In this document: positions 1-9,613 of the stretch, in pieces
Layout: each line of letters begins with the position of its first letter
How positions within the stretch are numbered: the stretch's first letter is position 1
Assembly: GCA_913056365.1 (NCBI GenBank)
Contig: CAJXLT010000004.1
Coordinates: forward strand, 62,001-126,000
Reading direction: 5' to 3'
DNA length: 64,000 bases
Source: an uncultured Paenibacillaceae bacterium
GTDB lineage: Bacteria; Bacillota; Bacilli; Paenibacillales; K13
Program-made: the position numbers and the translations under genes
The notes under the pieces: model-generated
What the model was told of the DNA's origin: nothing
Databases searched by the model: none
Seen by the model: the letters and a program-made list of their open reading frames with translations, nothing else

Positions 1-1
1 T

Positions 2-769
<768 letters not shown>

Positions 770-773
770 GCTC

Positions 774-803
774 TTGATTTCGCTGCAAGCGATGCAGTAC
801 AAT
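774..803 (+). promoter_or_regulatory. Sigma-A-type promoter of the leuA leader
   Basis: TTGATT (774-779) and TACAAT (798-803) are separated by 18 bases, immediately after the ilvC stop and before the T-box. This would let leuA be transcribed separately from the upstream ilv genes. Inferred from the motifs only. Confidence 0.5.
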
Positions 804-807
804 ATAT

Positions 808-1113
808 GTAACCAAAGACGATGAAGAGGAACAGTAAGGCATTGGTTGTACCCAGAGAGCTGCTGGACGGTGTGAAGCAGCGACAACCCTCGTCTGAACT
901 CACCTCGGAGTTGCCCGCTGAACCCCGTACACCCTTGTATGGATCGAAGTAAGCGGAGCCGGCACCTGACCGTTATTCGCAGGAGGAATGCAGGAAGTTA
1001 CTTGTCCTGTTTCCGCTGAGCGCATATCCGCAGGATATGAACTGGAGTGGTACCGCGATTAGATCGATGAGTCTTTCGTCTCCTTATATACAGGAGGCGG
1101 AAGGCTTTTTTTA
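808..1113 (+). promoter_or_regulatory. T-box leader, leucine specifier CUC, upstream of leuA
   Basis: Seen: the AGAGAG stem I element near 854-859, a specifier-loop sequence GAACTCACC with the codon CTC at 899-901, and the T-box AGTGGTACCGCG at 1046-1057. A terminator follows, with AGTCTTTCGTCTCC (1070-1083) pairing with GGAGGCGGAAGGCT (1093-1106) and then a T-run. T-box RNAs read uncharged tRNA. CUC is a leucine codon, so uncharged tRNA-Leu should permit read-through into leuA. Confidence 0.93.
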
Positions 1114-1183
1114 AGTAGTTCCACTTGTCTTCATTCCGTGTAGACGAAGCTTAATGCTGTAAGCAGAAAGGATGAATGACTCA

Positions 1184-2851
1184 ATGAAACATGTAGAGCA
1201 ATACGCTAGGGGATACTTCATGCCTCCTAAGCAAAGCTTGAAATGGACGCAGAAGGAGTATTTGACAGAAGCGCCGACTTGGTGCAGCGTCGACCTTCGG
1301 GATGGCAATCAGGCATTGATCGTGCCGATGAATCTGGAGGAGAAGCTGGAATACTTCCAGATGCTTGTCGATATTGGATTCAAGGAGATCGAGGTAGGTT
1401 TTCCTGCCGCATCAGAAACAGAATTCGTCTTCTTGCGAACGTTGATTGAGCAGGATCTGATCCCGGATGATGTCACGATTCAAGTGTTGACCCAGTCCAG
1501 GGAGCATATTATTCGCAAGACGTTCGCATCACTCAAGGGCGCCAAGCGTGCGATCGTGCATCTGTATAATTCTACCTCGCTGGCTCAGCGCGAGCAGGTA
1601 TTTCGCAAGTCGAAGCAGGAAATCATCGATATCGCTGTAACAGGCGCGAAGCTTTTCCTCGAGTGTGCGTCTGAAACAGAAGGGAACTTCCAATTTCAAT
1701 ATTCGCCGGAGAGCTTCACCGGAACCGAAATTGAATTCGCGCTTGAGATCTGTAACGAGGTGCTGGAAGTGTGGAAGCCTGTCGCGGACAATAAGGTGAT
1801 CATTAACCTGCCTGCAACAGTATCTATGTCAATGCCTCATGTGTACGCGAGTCAGATCGAATACATGAGCGAGAATATGAAATACCGGGACAACGTGGTT
1901 CTGTCGCTTCATCCGCATAACGACAGAGGAACGGGTGTTGCTGATGCAGAGCTTGCCATGCTCGCTGGTGGACAACGTGTGGAAGGCACACTGTTCGGCA
2001 ACGGGGAACGTACCGGTAATGTGGATATCATTACGCTGGCACTCAATATGTATTCGCACGGCGTAGATCCGAAGCTGAGTTTCGAGAATCTTCCGGAGCT
2101 CTTGAAGAAGTATGAACGGCTGACGAGAATGCGTGTCGGCGAACGTCATCCTTATGCTGGAGAGCTAGTCTTCACGGCATTCTCCGGTTCTCATCAAGAT
2201 GCAATCGCCAAGGGAATGAAGTGGCGGGAGGAACACAATCCGCCCCATTGGAGCGTACCGTACCTGCCGATCGATCCTCATCATATCGGGAGAGAGTACG
2301 AGGGTGACATTATCCGCATCAACAGCCAATCCGGCAAGGGCGGCATCGGATATGTGCTTCAGCACAAGTATGGGCTTGATCTTCCGACGGCGATGCGGGA
2401 AAGTGTCGGCTACCGGGTGAAGGATGTCTCCGACAAGCTTCAGAAAGAACTGCAGCCCGATGAGATATTCTCGATCTTCAAGGAGACATTCGTGAACGTT
2501 AACGAACCGATCGAATTTGTGCGCTACCAATTCGAGAAGAGCGACGATTATCAGACGACAGTGGTCATTCGGGTGAACGGCGAGCTGAAAGAAATTTTGG
2601 GCAATGGCAACGGACGGCTCGATGCTATCAGCAACGCTCTGCAAAATCATCTGGGTCTCTCGTTCACTAATCTGACCTATACAGAGCATGCCTTGGAGAT
2701 CGGATCCAACGCTCAGGCTATTTCTTACATTGGCATTACAGGGGCGGACGGGAAGACGCATTGGGGCTCGGGGATCGATGTAGATATTATGACTTCCTCT
2801 GTTAAGGCACTGTTCAGCGCAGTCAACATCATGAACGGTTATCCCTCGTAG
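1184..2851 (+). CDS. leuA: 2-isopropylmalate synthase
   Basis: First committed step of leucine synthesis: acetyl-CoA plus 2-oxoisovalerate gives 2-isopropylmalate. The N-terminal HMGL-type TIM barrel shows CSVDLRDGNQALIVPM near residue 30, and HPHNDRGTG carries the metal-binding histidines. The C-terminal third resembles the LeuA allosteric (leucine-binding) domain. At about 555 residues it is the longer LeuA form. An in-frame ATG at 1172 abuts AGAAAGG, so ATG 1184, about 12 bases after that ribosome site, is the better start. Controlled by the T-box just upstream. leuC and leuD are not in the window. Confidence 0.95.
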   Translation: MKHVEQYARGYFMPPKQSLKWTQKEYLTEAPTWCSVDLRDGNQALIVPMNLEEKLEYFQMLVDIGFKEIEVGFPAASETEFVFLRTLIEQDLIPDDVTIQVLTQSREHIIRKTFASLKGAKRAIVHLYNSTSLAQREQVFRKSKQEIIDIAVTGAKLFLECASETEGNFQFQYSPESFTGTEIEFALEICNEVLEVWKPVADNKVIINLPATVSMSMPHVYASQIEYMSENMKYRDNVVLSLHPHNDRGTGVADAELAMLAGGQRVEGTLFGNGERTGNVDIITLALNMYSHGVDPKLSFENLPELLKKYERLTRMRVGERHPYAGELVFTAFSGSHQDAIAKGMKWREEHNPPHWSVPYLPIDPHHIGREYEGDIIRINSQSGKGGIGYVLQHKYGLDLPTAMRESVGYRVKDVSDKLQKELQPDEIFSIFKETFVNVNEPIEFVRYQFEKSDDYQTTVVIRVNGELKEILGNGNGRLDAISNALQNHLGLSFTNLTYTEHALEIGSNAQAISYIGITGADGKTHWGSGIDVDIMTSSVKALFSAVNIMNGYPS

Positions 2852-2899
2852 CAGGAAGCTGTAACGAACATTCATGAATAGGATCAAGGTAAAGCGAAG

Positions 2900-2960
2900 T
2901 TGTGCATCAGGGCCGCACTGAATCTGGCAACAGACAGGGCGGTCCAGCTGCTATGCACAA
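2900..2960 (+). other. Structured hairpin with GCAA tetraloop between leuA and the ABC exporter
   Basis: TTGTGCAT (2900-2907) pairs perfectly with ATGCACAA (2953-2960). Inside it GGGCCGC (2910-2916) pairs with GCGGTCC (2939-2945, one G-U), then CTG with CAG, then TCTG/CAGA closes a GCAA (GNRA) loop. No T-run follows, and the exporter's ribosome site starts about 4 bases downstream. It could be an RNA control element or a processing site. No known family was recognised. Confidence 0.5.
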
Positions 2961-2979
2961 ATAGGTGGGGGGAATCGCA

Positions 2980-4695
2980 ATGATACGCCGTTTCATGACT
3001 TATTATCAGCCGCATCGCAAGCTGTTCCTCCTAGACTTCAGCTGTGCGGTAATCGTTGCGTTGCTGGAGCTTGGATTCCCGCTAGGGGTGCAGTGGATGA
3101 TCGACAAGCTGCTGCCGGCAGGAAATTGGCAAATGATCACTTGGGTAGGACTCGGCTTGCTGTTCATGTACTTGGCTAGCACGGGGCTTCAATTTGTAGT
3201 GAATTATTGGGGGCATAAGCTTGGCATCAATATTGAGACCGATATGCGGAGGCAGCTGTTCAACCATGTGCAGAAGCTTAGCTTCCGCTTCTTCGACAAC
3301 ACGAAGACGGGCAAGCTGATGTCGCGGATGACGAACGACCTATTCGAGATCGGAGAGATGGCCCATCATGGACCGGAGGATGTATTCATCGCGGTGATGA
3401 CCTTCCTCGGCGCATTCGGCATTATGCTGACAATCAATTGGCAGCTTGCACTCATTACATTCATTGCAGTGCCGATCTTGGGATGGCTGATCGTCTTCTT
3501 CAATCGCAGATTGCATCATGCGGCAACGATGATGTTCGAGAAGATCAGCGATGTGAATGCGCGGGTGGAAGACAGCATTTCCGGTATTCGCGTAGTCAAG
3601 TCGTTCGGCAACGAGAAATTTGAGAATGAGCGATTTCAGCACAATAACAGAGCTTTTCGGCTTGCTAAGCTGCGTTCTTACCTCGTCATCTCTTACAGTT
3701 CATCGAGTATTTATATGCTGACACGGCTCATTCATCTGATCGTATTGGTGTGCGGCGCATGGTTCGCATATAACAACAACTTGACGATTGGCGCATTGGT
3801 CGGCTTCCTGCTGTATGTGAATATCTTCTTGAAGCCAATTGACAAAATCAATGCGCTGATGGAATCTTATCCGAAGGGTATGGCTGGCTTCAAGCGATTC
3901 TGTGAACTGCTCGATACAGAACCGGACATCGAGGACAAGCCGAATGCAATCACAGTCAAGGAATTGAAGGGCGATATCGTGTTCCGCGATGTAACCTTCG
4001 GCTACGAGAACCATGCGAAGGTGCTCGCTAATGTCAACTTGCGTATTCGCGCCGGGGAGACAATCGCGCTCGTAGGGCCATCCGGTGCAGGGAAGTCAAC
4101 GCTGTGCAGCTTGATCCCGCGCTTCTATGAAGTCGATGAAGGAACGATTTCGATTGACGGTATCGATATTCGAGATATGAAGCAATCTTCCTTGCGGTCC
4201 CAGATCGGGGTTGTCCAGCAGGATGTGTTCCTGTTCAACGGCACGATTCGAGAGAATATCGCGTATGGCCGGCTCGATGCCTCAGAGGAAGAAGTGCTGG
4301 CAGCCGCAAGCAAGGCTTACTTGGATAGTATGCTGGCAGGATTGCCGGAAGGGCTGGATACAATAATCGGAGAACGTGGCTTGAAGCTGTCAGGCGGTCA
4401 GAGGCAGCGGCTCGCTATTGCGCGGATGTTCCTGAAGAATCCGCCTATATTGATTCTCGATGAAGCAACCTCGGCCTTAGATACCGAGACGGAGAAGATG
4501 ATCCAACAAGCGCTGGACGAGCTGGCTCAGAACAGAACGTCGCTTGTGATCGCCCATCGCTTGGCGACGATTCGCCACGCGGATCGAATCATTGTCGTGA
4601 ATGAAGACGGGATTGCCGAGCAGGGTAATCATGAACAGTTACTAGAAGCAAGAGGATTATATGCCCGGCTGCATCAGCTGCAATTCCAAGAGTAG
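2980..4695 (+). CDS. ABC exporter, fused membrane and ATPase domains
   Basis: A 571-residue half-transporter of the MsbA/LmrA type that would act as a dimer in the cell membrane. Residues 1-310 form the six-helix ABC_membrane domain. The ATPase domain has Walker A GPSGAGKST, Q-loop VVQQDVFLF, signature LSGGQRQRLAIAR, Walker B ILILDEATS and the H-loop in VIAHRLAT. ATG 2980 follows GGTGGGGGGAAT and is preferred over GTG 2965. It lies between leuA and leuB on the same strand and may be co-transcribed, but substrate and any link to leucine are unknown. A second exporter of this type is at 18601-20373. Confidence 0.93.
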   Translation: MIRRFMTYYQPHRKLFLLDFSCAVIVALLELGFPLGVQWMIDKLLPAGNWQMITWVGLGLLFMYLASTGLQFVVNYWGHKLGINIETDMRRQLFNHVQKLSFRFFDNTKTGKLMSRMTNDLFEIGEMAHHGPEDVFIAVMTFLGAFGIMLTINWQLALITFIAVPILGWLIVFFNRRLHHAATMMFEKISDVNARVEDSISGIRVVKSFGNEKFENERFQHNNRAFRLAKLRSYLVISYSSSSIYMLTRLIHLIVLVCGAWFAYNNNLTIGALVGFLLYVNIFLKPIDKINALMESYPKGMAGFKRFCELLDTEPDIEDKPNAITVKELKGDIVFRDVTFGYENHAKVLANVNLRIRAGETIALVGPSGAGKSTLCSLIPRFYEVDEGTISIDGIDIRDMKQSSLRSQIGVVQQDVFLFNGTIRENIAYGRLDASEEEVLAAASKAYLDSMLAGLPEGLDTIIGERGLKLSGGQRQRLAIARMFLKNPPILILDEATSALDTETEKMIQQALDELAQNRTSLVIAHRLATIRHADRIIVVNEDGIAEQGNHEQLLEARGLYARLHQLQFQE

Positions 4696-4757
4696 GAAGC
4701 AGTTGCTATAGGAATGGCACAATCCGCTTAACAGACAACTATGAATGGGACGCAACT

Positions 4758-4786
4758 TTGTCAAACGGACGAATTTGTGTTAAAAC
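4758..4786 (+). promoter_or_regulatory. Possible promoter of leuB
   Basis: TTGTCA (4758-4763), 17 bases, then TAAAAC (4781-4786). The -10 is a weak match. It would give leuB its own promoter after the exporter gene. Confidence 0.3.
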
Positions 4787-4835
4787 AGAGGTTAGGAAAT
4801 GAAACAAGACCATTACTTGGAACGGAGTGACGAAC

Positions 4836-5915
4836 GTGGCAGAGGTTAAGAAAATTGCTGTAATCGCTGGCGATGGCATTGGGCCAGAGGTCGTAGCAGA
4901 GGCAGAGAAAGTTCTGAAGAAAACAGAGGAGCTGTTCGGTTACAAGTTTGAGACTGAACACGGCTTGTTTGGCGGTATTGCCATTGATGAGAAGGGCACA
5001 CCGTTGCCGGAAGATACATTGGAGCTGTGCCGCAAGTCAGATGCCGTATTACTGGGCGCTGTAGGCGGTCCGAAGTGGGACAACAACGCGAAGGAGCTTC
5101 GTCCGGAAACCGGCTTGCTCGGCATTCGTAAGGAGCTCGGGCTGTTCTCGAATATTCGTCCTGCCGTCATCTTCGACTGCTTGATGGAGGCATCTACGAT
5201 TAAGCCGGAAGTGCTGAAGGGAACGGATCTGATTGTCGTTCGCGAGCTGACTGGCGGGATATACTTCGGTGAGAAGTTCCGCCGCGATTCTGCTAATGGG
5301 CAGGAAGCGATAGATACATGTGTATATAATGTAAGCGAAGTGGAGCGGATCGTGCGCCAGGGCTTCGAGATTGCGCAGAAGCGCCGCAAGAAGCTGGCGT
5401 CTGTCGACAAGGCGAACGTGCTGGAAACTTCTCGCCTATGGAGAGAAACAGTCAATCGGATCGCTCCGGAATATCCGGATGTGGAGCTGGAGCATGTTCT
5501 CGTGGACAACTGTGCGATGCAGCTGTTGCGCCGTCCGGCAAGCTTCGACGTGATCGTAACGGAGAACATGTTCGGCGACATCCTGAGTGACGAGGCGGCA
5601 ATGCTGACAGGTTCGATCGGTATGCTCTCTTCCGCTTCGCTCGGGGAAGGAAGCTTCGGGCTGTATGAGCCTGTGCATGGCTCAGCACCGGACATTGCCG
5701 GTCAGGGTCTGGCGAATCCGATCGCTACGATATTGTCCGTTGCCTTAATGTTCCGTCTGACATTCGGTTATGAGGATGCAGCGGATGCGATCGAACGCGC
5801 AGTGAAGCAAGTTCTCGATGCAGGGCATCGTACAGCAGACATCGCAGCTGACCGCGCTCAAGCGCTCAGCACCATTCAGATGGGCGAGAAAATTATGCAG
5901 GCCATGACGAAATAA
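4836..5915 (+). CDS. leuB: 3-isopropylmalate dehydrogenase
   Basis: Oxidatively decarboxylates 3-isopropylmalate to 2-oxoisocaproate with NAD+, the third step of leucine synthesis. The protein shows [14 protein letters not shown] at the N-terminus, the [10 protein letters not shown]-like segment [11 protein letters not shown], the metal site in [13 protein letters not shown], and [14 protein letters not shown] near the C-terminus. At about 359 residues it has normal length. The GTG at 4836 follows GGAGTGA with 5 bases spacing. The in-frame GTG at 4827 overlaps that ribosome site and is unlikely. leuCD do not follow; a peroxiredoxin does. Confidence 0.96.
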   Translation: MAEVKKIAVIAGDGIGPEVVAEAEKVLKKTEELFGYKFETEHGLFGGIAIDEKGTPLPEDTLELCRKSDAVLLGAVGGPKWDNNAKELRPETGLLGIRKELGLFSNIRPAVIFDCLMEASTIKPEVLKGTDLIVVRELTGGIYFGEKFRRDSANGQEAIDTCVYNVSEVERIVRQGFEIAQKRRKKLASVDKANVLETSRLWRETVNRIAPEYPDVELEHVLVDNCAMQLLRRPASFDVIVTENMFGDILSDEAAMLTGSIGMLSSASLGEGSFGLYEPVHGSAPDIAGQGLANPIATILSVALMFRLTFGYEDAADAIERAVKQVLDAGHRTADIAADRAQALSTIQMGEKIMQAMTK

Positions 5916-5922
5916 AGTTATA

Positions 5923-5937
5923 TTATATTAATTATAA
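5923..5937 (+). promoter_or_regulatory. PerR-type operator before the peroxiredoxin gene
   Basis: TTATATTAATTATAA matches the B. subtilis PerR box (TTATAATnATTATAA) at 14 of 15 positions. It lies about 20 bases upstream of the -35 of the peroxiredoxin promoter. PerR is a peroxide-sensing Fur-family repressor whose targets include ahpC. Site identity is by motif only. Confidence 0.6.
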
Positions 5938-5956
5938 GTAAATAATTAGTAGAATA

Positions 5957-5985
5957 TTGACTTTGCACATAGCGGGTGATACGAT
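5957..5985 (+). promoter_or_regulatory. Sigma-A promoter of the peroxiredoxin gene (extended -10)
   Basis: TTGACT (5957-5962), 17-base spacer, TACGAT (5980-5985) preceded by TG at 5977-5978 as an extended -10 element. The transcript would carry a leader of about 75 bases before the ATG at 6068. Confidence 0.65.
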
Positions 5986-6067
5986 TTCAAGGTGGAAGAA
6001 TATTTTGTAAACTTTGCCCTTTGCAGGGTGGAGTGACCATATACTCGGATAAGGAGGAGTTGTCATC

Positions 6068-6616
6068 ATGGCAGACCGATTGGTAGGCAAGCCAGCGCCC
6101 GATTTCACGATGGAAACAGCTCTTGGTAACGGCCAGGATTTCGGTAAGGTTTCGCTGTCTGACTATAAGGGGAAGTGGCTCGTTATGTTCTTCTATCCGC
6201 TTGATTTCACCTTTGTGTGTCCGACTGAGATCATTGCGTTCTCCGAATCGAAGGATATCTTCGAAGATCTCGACACGGACATTCTCGGGGTCAGCACGGA
6301 CAGCAAGTTTTCCCATCGCGCTTGGATTAACACTTCGCGTGATGACAATGGACTCGGCCCGTTGACGTATCCGCTCGCCTCCGACATTAACAAGACAGTC
6401 GCTCGTGAATACGGTGTGCTGATTGAAGAGGAAGGCATTGCGCTGCGCGGCTTGTTCATTATCGATCCCGACGGCGTGATGAAGTATCAGGTTGTGAACT
6501 TCAATGATGTAGGACGCAGTGTAGACGAAACCGTTCGCGTGCTTCAAGCGTTGCAATCCGGCGGTCTATGTCCAGCTAACTGGAAGCCAGGACAAAGGCA
6601 TCTGGAAGAGAACTAA
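6068..6616 (+). CDS. Typical 2-Cys peroxiredoxin
   Basis: Reduces hydrogen peroxide and alkyl hydroperoxides in the cytosol, being recycled by a thioredoxin- or AhpF-type reductase. The peroxidatic cysteine is C51 in FVCPTE, with P44 and T48 of the PLDFTFVCP active-site loop. The resolving cysteine is C168 in GGLCPANW. Length 182 is normal for the AhpC/Prx1 group. ATG 6068 follows AAGGAGGAG. A PerR-like box and a strong promoter upstream suggest peroxide induction. No ahpF follows, so an unlinked reductase must serve it. A hairpin terminator lies downstream. Confidence 0.95.
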   Translation: MADRLVGKPAPDFTMETALGNGQDFGKVSLSDYKGKWLVMFFYPLDFTFVCPTEIIAFSESKDIFEDLDTDILGVSTDSKFSHRAWINTSRDDNGLGPLTYPLASDINKTVAREYGVLIEEEGIALRGLFIIDPDGVMKYQVVNFNDVGRSVDETVRVLQALQSGGLCPANWKPGQRHLEEN

Positions 6617-6659
6617 GAAGCGATCGCAGCATATCTGCAAGGATGCAGTCATTCAGAAG

Positions 6660-6697
6660 ACCCTCTAGCCGGCATTGCCCGAGCAGAGGGCCTTTTA
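6660..6697 (+). terminator. Terminator after the peroxiredoxin gene
   Basis: ACCCTCT pairs with AGAGGGC around a GC-rich loop and is followed by CTTTT. Confidence 0.6.
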
Positions 6698-6787
6698 ACT
6701 GGCCCTGCGAAAGTCCCTTGAATTAGCTTCAGCGGTTGGTTTCTCTATTGCGGGTATTGTGTCCGTACTAGAAAGGAAGGATGAACG

Positions 6788-7252
6788 ATGACGATGCGAC
6801 TGCGCTCTCTGCTCCCTGCGTTCGAAGGAGTAACCGAATGGGTGAATGGGGAAGTGACGAAGGAGCAGCTATCCGGTAAACCAGTGCTTGTTCACTTCTG
6901 GTCTGTCAGCTGCGGTATGTGCAAGGAAGGGCTGCCGCAAGTGCTCGTATGGCGAGAGCACTACGGCAAACCTTATGACCTGCAAGTAGTTGGTGTACAT
7001 ATGCCGCGTTCGGAGAAGGATACCGATATTGCGGCGGCGAAGGCGATTATTGAAGAATACCACTTGGAGCATCCGATTATAATTGACAATGCACATGCGG
7101 TCACAGATGCATTCGAGAATGAATATGTGCCTGCTTATTATTTGTTCGACACCGAGCATCAGCTACGTCACTATCAGGCAGGAGAGAAGGGCTTGAAGCT
7201 GATAGAACAGCGTATCTCCAAAATACTAGGTCCGATTAACCAGGAGGGATAA
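6788..7252 (+). CDS. TlpA-like thioredoxin-fold protein
   Basis: A 154-residue redoxin of the AhpC/TSA-TlpA class. [19 protein letters not shown] carries a C42-G-M-C45 redox pair. The later Pro of YVPAYYLFD is the conserved cis-proline position of thioredoxin folds. There is no signal peptide or membrane anchor, so it is probably cytosolic, unlike classical TlpA or ResA. ATG 6788 is preceded by GGAAGGA at 7 bases. The stop lies only 5 bases before gcvH, so the two are probably co-transcribed. Partner proteins are unknown. Confidence 0.85.
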   Translation: MTMRLRSLLPAFEGVTEWVNGEVTKEQLSGKPVLVHFWSVSCGMCKEGLPQVLVWREHYGKPYDLQVVGVHMPRSEKDTDIAAAKAIIEEYHLEHPIIIDNAHAVTDAFENEYVPAYYLFDTEHQLRHYQAGEKGLKLIEQRISKILGPINQEG

Positions 7253-7257
7253 CCAAC

Positions 7258-7641
7258 ATGAAAGTACCAGCACAATTGAAGTATAGTGAAGAGCATGAGT
7301 GGGTGCGCGTCGAAGGTTCGAAGGCGATGATCGGAATTACAGATTTCGCGCAGAATGAACTCGGCGACATCGTGTTCGTAGAATTGCCGCAAGTAGGCGA
7401 TGAACTGACATTCGGCGATCCGTTCGGCAGTGTCGAGTCTGTCAAGACAGTATCTGAGCTGTATGCGCCAGTGAGCGGTAAGGTTGTGGAAGTGAATGCT
7501 GCCTTAGAAAGCGCTCCTGAGAAGGTGAATGAAGAGCCTTACGATGATGGTTGGATGATTGCCGTTGAATTAACTGACGCTGCAGAGCTGGATAAGCTAT
7601 GGAGCGCGGAGAAATATGAAGAAACCTATAGCGAGGAGTAA
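7258..7641 (+). CDS. gcvH: Glycine cleavage system H protein
   Basis: Lipoyl-carrying shuttle protein of the glycine cleavage system; in Firmicutes it is also the lipoyl relay to other enzymes. The lipoylated lysine is K63 in the motif [12 protein letters not shown]. The start HEWVRVEG and the end DGWMIAVEL are characteristic, and 127 residues is the usual length. ATG 7258 follows AGGAGGG. gcvT and gcvP are not nearby, as in B. subtilis, which fits a separate lipoate-relay role. A terminator follows directly. Confidence 0.97.
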   Translation: MKVPAQLKYSEEHEWVRVEGSKAMIGITDFAQNELGDIVFVELPQVGDELTFGDPFGSVESVKTVSELYAPVSGKVVEVNAALESAPEKVNEEPYDDGWMIAVELTDAAELDKLWSAEKYEETYSEE

Positions 7642-7662
7642 TCGGCGCCTAGCAACTAGGAG

Positions 7663-7702
7663 CAGAGAAGGGCTTCTGTGACAAGGAGTCCTTCTCTGTT
7701 TC
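7663..7702 (+). terminator. Terminator after gcvH
   Basis: CAGAGAAGG (7664-7672) pairs with CCTTCTCTG (7690-7698), followed by TTTC. Confidence 0.65.
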
Positions 7703-7730
7703 GTATGGATGTGCCGGCGTCGAACCGGAG

Positions 7731-9575
7731 GTGTTGGTCATAGAAGAGCATGCTTCACTTACATCGCTATTAATCGTTGTTTCCGCAGCATTCTTAATTC
7801 CAATCTTATTGCGCGTATTTCGGCTTAAGCTCGTGCCGGTAGTTGTCGCAGAGATTGTCGTGGGACTCATTATTGGCGAAAGCGGCTTTAACATTATTAA
7901 GGAAGACGAAATGCTAGGTCTTCTGTCCATGTTCGGGTTTATTTATCTCATGTTCTTGAGCGGTCTCGAAATCGACTTTGACTCGCTCGCACGCAAGAAG
8001 AAGCCGCGCAAGGGTGAAGTCAACTACTTGATCCCGGCATTGCTCGTATTCGGCGGTATTATGGTTGTGTCATTCGGCTTGGCCTACGGACTAGTGCTGA
8101 TTGACTTAGTATCAGATCCGTACTTAATGACCTTAATCATTGCTACAATCTCGCTTGGTGTAGTCATGCCAGTAATCAAAGAACGGAAGCTGATGGATAA
8201 GCCGCTCGGCCAGATGCTTCTCTTGATAACAGTGCTGTCCGATCTGGCAACGATGATCTTACTTGCCGTATTCGTCAGTGTCCGCTCGCAGAACACGATA
8301 CAGATGCTTTATTTATTGCTATTCTTCGTCTTCGTACTAGTTATTTACTTAATGATTCGTTGGCTTGCGAAAGGGAACTTGCTCGATTTCCTGCGGAAGA
8401 GCACTTCCCAGATGGGTACCCGTGCAGTGTTTGCTTTAATTTTATTGTTGGTTGTCATGTCAGAAACACTGGAAGTGGAAATGATACTTGGCGCCTTCCT
8501 CGCAGGGGTAATTGTGTCATTAATGGCGCCTAAGAAGCAATTCAAACATCAGATGGAATCGTTCGGTTACGGCTTTCTCATCCCCATCTTCTTCGTCATG
8601 GTAGGGGTAGAGCTGAACTTGCGTGAATTGTTCTCCGACACGAAGATATTGCTGTTCATTCCGCTTCTTGTAGCAGCGATCTTCTTATCCAAGCTGGTTC
8701 CGAGTTTACTATTACGCATATGGTATCCATGGCGCCAGGTGTTCGCCTCGGGCTTTTTATTGTCATCAACGCTCAGCCTTGTTATTGCGGCTGCGGCGAT
8801 TGCATCAGAGCTCGGCATTATTAGTCAAGCATTGGAAGGCGCTTTGATCTTGGTTGCGGTCATTACTTGCTTGATTTCACCCGTTATCTTCAACCACTTG
8901 TATCCCGAGCAAGAAGCAGAACGCAAAGTCATTGCGATCGTTGGAGCGAATCATATTACGCTTCCGGTTTCACAGGACTTGCTGCGGGAAGGCTATGATG
9001 TCTTATTGTACAGTTCACAGCCGCCAACAGATCGTGAGGAATCAAAGGAGGAGAAGTATAGCCGATTCCCGCTAGTAGAGGTTCCGAAGCTTGAGCAGGA
9101 CTGCTTGCATCAGGCAGGATTGTTCGAAGCGGACACGGTCGTATTCGGCACAATGGACGATGAAGTAAACATTTGCTTGGCTGAGGCGGCAAGGCAATAC
9201 GGGCATCGACAAGTAATCGTAAGGGTAGAGGATCCGGAACAGCATGAGCTGCTTGAGAAGGAGGAAGGGATTCGAGTTATTTCCACCTTATATGCATCTC
9301 GAACATTGCTGAAGGCGATGATCGAACACCCAAGCGCGTTGAGACTCATTACGCATCATGATGATTCCGTACAGGAAATTGAGGTTAACAATTCGACATA
9401 TAACCATGTAAGCTTGCGAGATTTGCCAGTACTTGGCGATACGCTAGTAATGCGAATTTATCGTGGGGACTCGTTCGTCATTCCTCATGGCAGTACACAG
9501 ATTATGCTGGGGGACCGGCTGCTCGTAAGCGGCAGCGTGGAACATATTCAAGATATGAAACGAGAGCTCGGGTGA
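7731..9575 (+). CDS. CPA2-family cation:proton antiporter with RCK regulatory domains
   Basis: Integral membrane exchanger resembling B. subtilis YjbQ (same length, about 614 residues). Residues 10-390 form the Na+/H+ exchanger domain with about 12 hydrophobic helices. The segment from KVIAIVGANHIT is a TrkA-N/RCK nucleotide-binding domain, and residues 545-614 resemble TrkA-C. The RCK part implies gating by a nucleotide or ligand. The start is uncertain: GTG 7731 or TTG 7734 sit almost on the ribosome site GGAGG (7727-7731). It probably exchanges K+ or Na+ for H+; the ion cannot be told from sequence. Confidence 0.9.
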   Translation: MLVIEEHASLTSLLIVVSAAFLIPILLRVFRLKLVPVVVAEIVVGLIIGESGFNIIKEDEMLGLLSMFGFIYLMFLSGLEIDFDSLARKKKPRKGEVNYLIPALLVFGGIMVVSFGLAYGLVLIDLVSDPYLMTLIIATISLGVVMPVIKERKLMDKPLGQMLLLITVLSDLATMILLAVFVSVRSQNTIQMLYLLLFFVFVLVIYLMIRWLAKGNLLDFLRKSTSQMGTRAVFALILLLVVMSETLEVEMILGAFLAGVIVSLMAPKKQFKHQMESFGYGFLIPIFFVMVGVELNLRELFSDTKILLFIPLLVAAIFLSKLVPSLLLRIWYPWRQVFASGFLLSSTLSLVIAAAAIASELGIISQALEGALILVAVITCLISPVIFNHLYPEQEAERKVIAIVGANHITLPVSQDLLREGYDVLLYSSQPPTDREESKEEKYSRFPLVEVPKLEQDCLHQAGLFEADTVVFGTMDDEVNICLAEAARQYGHRQVIVRVEDPEQHELLEKEEGIRVISTLYASRTLLKAMIEHPSALRLITHHDDSVQEIEVNNSTYNHVSLRDLPVLGDTLVMRIYRGDSFVIPHGSTQIMLGDRLLVSGSVEHIQDMKRELG

Positions 9576-9580
9576 AAGGA

Positions 9581-9612
9581 AGAAGCTGTCTCCAAGTGAG
9601 GAGACAGCTTCT
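9581..9612. terminator. Terminator between convergent genes
   Basis: A perfect 13-bp stem AGAAGCTGTCTCC / GGAGACAGCTTCT with the 6-base loop AAGTGA. It sits between the antiporter stop and the stop of the opposite-strand gene, so it may serve both. T-runs are weak on both sides. Confidence 0.65.
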
Positions 9613-9613
9613 G

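Noticed and set aside
4940-5695. Long open frame on the minus strand inside leuB
   Set aside because: Serine-rich antisense translation with no ribosome site or domain; leuB on the plus strand is certain.
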